Under the pieces are notes generated by a model. That model searched no databases, was not told the DNA's origin, and saw nothing but the letters and a program-made list of their open reading frames with translations. A stretch of DNA of 6,867 nucleotides, taken from assembly GCA_001751085.1 (NCBI GenBank), contig MAXP01000158.1:1449-8315 (forward strand), written 5' to 3'. The position numbers and the translations under genes were made by a program. This document shows positions 5,530 through 6,867 of this stretch, in pieces. Origin of the DNA: Desulfobacterales bacterium C00003060. Lineage in GTDB: Bacteria; Desulfobacterota; Desulfobacteria; Desulfobacterales; C00003060. How positions within the stretch are numbered: the stretch's first letter is position 1; each line of letters begins with the position of its first letter.

Positions 5530-6645
5530 ATGACCATGGACCTGCTGCACGCATGTTGTAACTCTCAGGAATTATACGATACGGCTTTGTCATACGTCCA
5601 GAATGTTATTATCGTGACTGACGACAAAGGACACATCCTTTTTGCTAGCCCGGTTGTCAAAAAGATCTTAGGATATCTACCTGACGAACTCAAAGGCAAA
5701 GACTTGTCCATCCTTTTCGCACCAGAGGATTTGACCTATCTGTATCCCAATCTGCTTTACATGGCCAGAAAGAACAAGCCTTTTGAAGGCGAACTTATGC
5801 TCATCCGTAAAGATGGGACTCGCTTTTTCGCTTTCATGATATTCGGACCAGGTTTCGATCCAGGGCAACGCAAGTCCATCATTGTTATCTGCATTCAAGA
5901 CATTGACAGACAGAAACAACTAGAAAAAACCATCAGAAAACTCCGCTTAAATGATTTGGTAAATATAGCTAACGGAATAGCCCATGAACTCAGAAACCCT
6001 TTGGTAGGCATCGGGGGGTGTGTCAACAGGATTCACAAGTTATGCAAGCACATCCCGGATCAAGACAGATATTATGACAATATCATGTTCAATCTCGGAA
6101 AGATTGAACGCTTAGTAAAAAAGATTGAATTCTTTGCCCTTCTTCCTGAACCCTTTTTCACCAAAGTATCTATGAAGAAAGTGGTCGAAGAAGCTTTACG
6201 GCCATACCTTCAACAGATAGAAATGCGGAAGATTGATGTGGCCATCAGCATGGGGCAAGAGATTTTACTTGTCGACAGAGCCTTTGTTCTAAAGGCCTTC
6301 TTGATTCTGGTCGAAAACGCATTGGAGGCTCTCTCAGACGAAGGAACCATCACGATTAATGGCAAGACAGAAAACACTCAATACAAGGTATGTGTGACCG
6401 ATACCGGTTCAGGAATTTCCCCCGAAGACCTTCCATTTATTTTCAATCCATTCTTCAGTACGAAGGCTTCCGGAACAGGGATGGATCTTGCGGTAGTGAA
6501 GCGGATCATGGACAGCCATGGAGGCCACGTTGAAGCAAGGTCAAAACAGGACAAAGGGACTACATTCCTGTTGTCGTTTCCGCTGGAAAGACGTCGCCCC
6601 ATACGTATTTCTCTCCTTGAAAACCATGAGCAAGACAAAAAATAG
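5530..6645 (+). CDS. Cytoplasmic PAS-domain sensor histidine kinase, NtrB-like
   Basis: This gene encodes a two-component sensor that would autophosphorylate on histidine and pass the phosphate to a response regulator not present in the window. From the ATG at 5530 the protein has 371 residues. A PAS domain covers about 17-127 (NVIIVTDDKGHILFASPVV, KKILGY, RKDGTRFF, VICIQDID). The dimerisation/H-box is at 147-158 (IAHELRNPL, with H152 as phosphoacceptor). The ATPase domain follows: N box LVENALEAL (N263), G1 box DTGSG (291-295), F box FNPFFSTK (305-312) and G2 box GTGMDL (315-320). No transmembrane segment or signal peptide is visible, so it senses an internal cue. The G2 box differs from the common GTGLGL in having M-D for L-G; the remaining ATP-site residues look intact. 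The order of boxes and the HELRNPL sequence fit the NtrB/AtoS type. It is transcribed away from the transglycosylase, and any functional link is unproven. Confidence 0.93.
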   Translation: MTMDLLHACCNSQELYDTALSYVQNVIIVTDDKGHILFASPVVKKILGYLPDELKGKDLSILFAPEDLTYLYPNLLYMARKNKPFEGELMLIRKDGTRFFAFMIFGPGFDPGQRKSIIVICIQDIDRQKQLEKTIRKLRLNDLVNIANGIAHELRNPLVGIGGCVNRIHKLCKHIPDQDRYYDNIMFNLGKIERLVKKIEFFALLPEPFFTKVSMKKVVEEALRPYLQQIEMRKIDVAISMGQEILLVDRAFVLKAFLILVENALEALSDEGTITINGKTENTQYKVCVTDTGSGISPEDLPFIFNPFFSTKASGTGMDLAVVKRIMDSHGGHVEARSKQDKGTTFLLSFPLERRRPIRISLLENHEQDKK

Positions 6646-6659
6646 AACCTAAACTGATC

Positions 6660-6692
6660 GGTTCCAGGTTCAGGCTTCAACGTTCAAAGGTT
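6660..6692. repeat. Degenerate GTTCA repeats after the kinase
   Basis: The stretch contains GGTTCC, AGGTTCAGG, CTTCAACGTTCA and AAGGTT in series, resembling the GTTCA element at 4085-4198. GAACC at 6645-6649 can pair with GGTTC at 6660-6664, but the stem is only 5 bp and has no T run. A transcription terminator is therefore not supported. Confidence 0.4.
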
Positions 6693-6867
6693 ATAGTCTA
6701 CTGATATCCTGAACTTTATAACACAATGCTCAGATTAGCCTCTTTCACCCACTGGGCAAAACATAACATTCCGTCCCTATTGACGCGTCATCCTTTTGTT
6801 GTCGAGGATTGCCATCCGCAGGCTGCTCGGCGCTCCGCGCCTCACAACCAGCGAATGCAGTCGACTG
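6693..6867. other. Gene-free right edge with palindromes and a GC-rich end
   Basis: No open frame here has a credible start or recognised protein. Symmetric sites are TGACGCGTCA (6781-6790, perfect palindrome), GGCGC-TCC-GCGCC (6829-6841, 5-bp stem) and CAGTCGACTG (6858-6867, perfect palindrome at the very edge). The last 67 bases (6801-6867) are about 66 percent G+C, visibly richer than the genes to the left. This could be the start of a mobile or cassette-type element that continues outside the window, but that cannot be established here. Confidence 0.35.

Noticed and set aside
5332..5550. 72-residue minus-strand open frame in the divergent region
   Set aside because: It has no recognisable domain or ribosome binding site, its composition is unlike a protein, and it overlaps the kinase start region.
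6645..6664. GAACC/GGTTC hairpin after the kinase as an intrinsic terminator
   Set aside because: The stem is only 5 bp with a 10-base loop and no T run follows.
6745..6867. Minus-strand frame open from the right edge for about 41 codons
   Set aside because: It shows no family motif and lies in a palindromic GC-rich stretch, so it cannot be separated from chance.

Overview
The window reads as chromosomal DNA from a Gram-negative bacterium. The likeliest source is an anaerobic deltaproteobacterium (Desulfobacterota). This is inferred from style alone: secreted beta-helix proteins with NDMGAYGGP-type ends, a soluble NtrB-like PAS kinase, and degenerate GTTCA-rich intergenic repeats. No rRNA or other phylogenetic marker is present, so the assignment is weak.

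Layout. Positions 1-5119 carry four genes on the minus strand. In transcription order they are a secreted lytic transglycosylase (4199-5119), then three Sec-exported right-handed parallel beta-helix proteins (2879-4039, 1821-2900 and 1-1664). The last of these runs off the left edge of the window. Positions 5120-5529 are a non-coding divergent region with several short symmetric or repeated motifs. Positions 5530-6645 on the plus strand encode a cytoplasmic PAS-domain sensor histidine kinase. Positions 6646-6867 hold no supportable gene. They start with GTTCA-type repeats and end in a GC-rich, palindrome-rich stretch cut by the window edge.

How the parts relate. The three beta-helix proteins share an N-terminal design: signal peptide, DUF1565/NosD-like start, then coils of about 22-26 residues. 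They differ at the C terminus. The 386-residue protein stops in the middle of a coil. The 359-residue protein adds an ADPLFVDP...NDMGSYGGP module like the choice-of-anchor Q domain. The 554+ residue protein has the same module followed by PKD-like domains. This looks like a modular family of surface or periplasmic carbohydrate-binding or adhesive proteins. The transglycosylase may open peptidoglycan for cell-surface assembly, but the only link is position. The kinase is divergently transcribed with no receiver partner in view, so its connection to the cluster is also unproven.

No clearly new system is demonstrated. The best leads are the graded beta-helix set, the uncharacterised N-terminal domain on the transglycosylase, the altered G2 box of the kinase, and the palindromic right edge.
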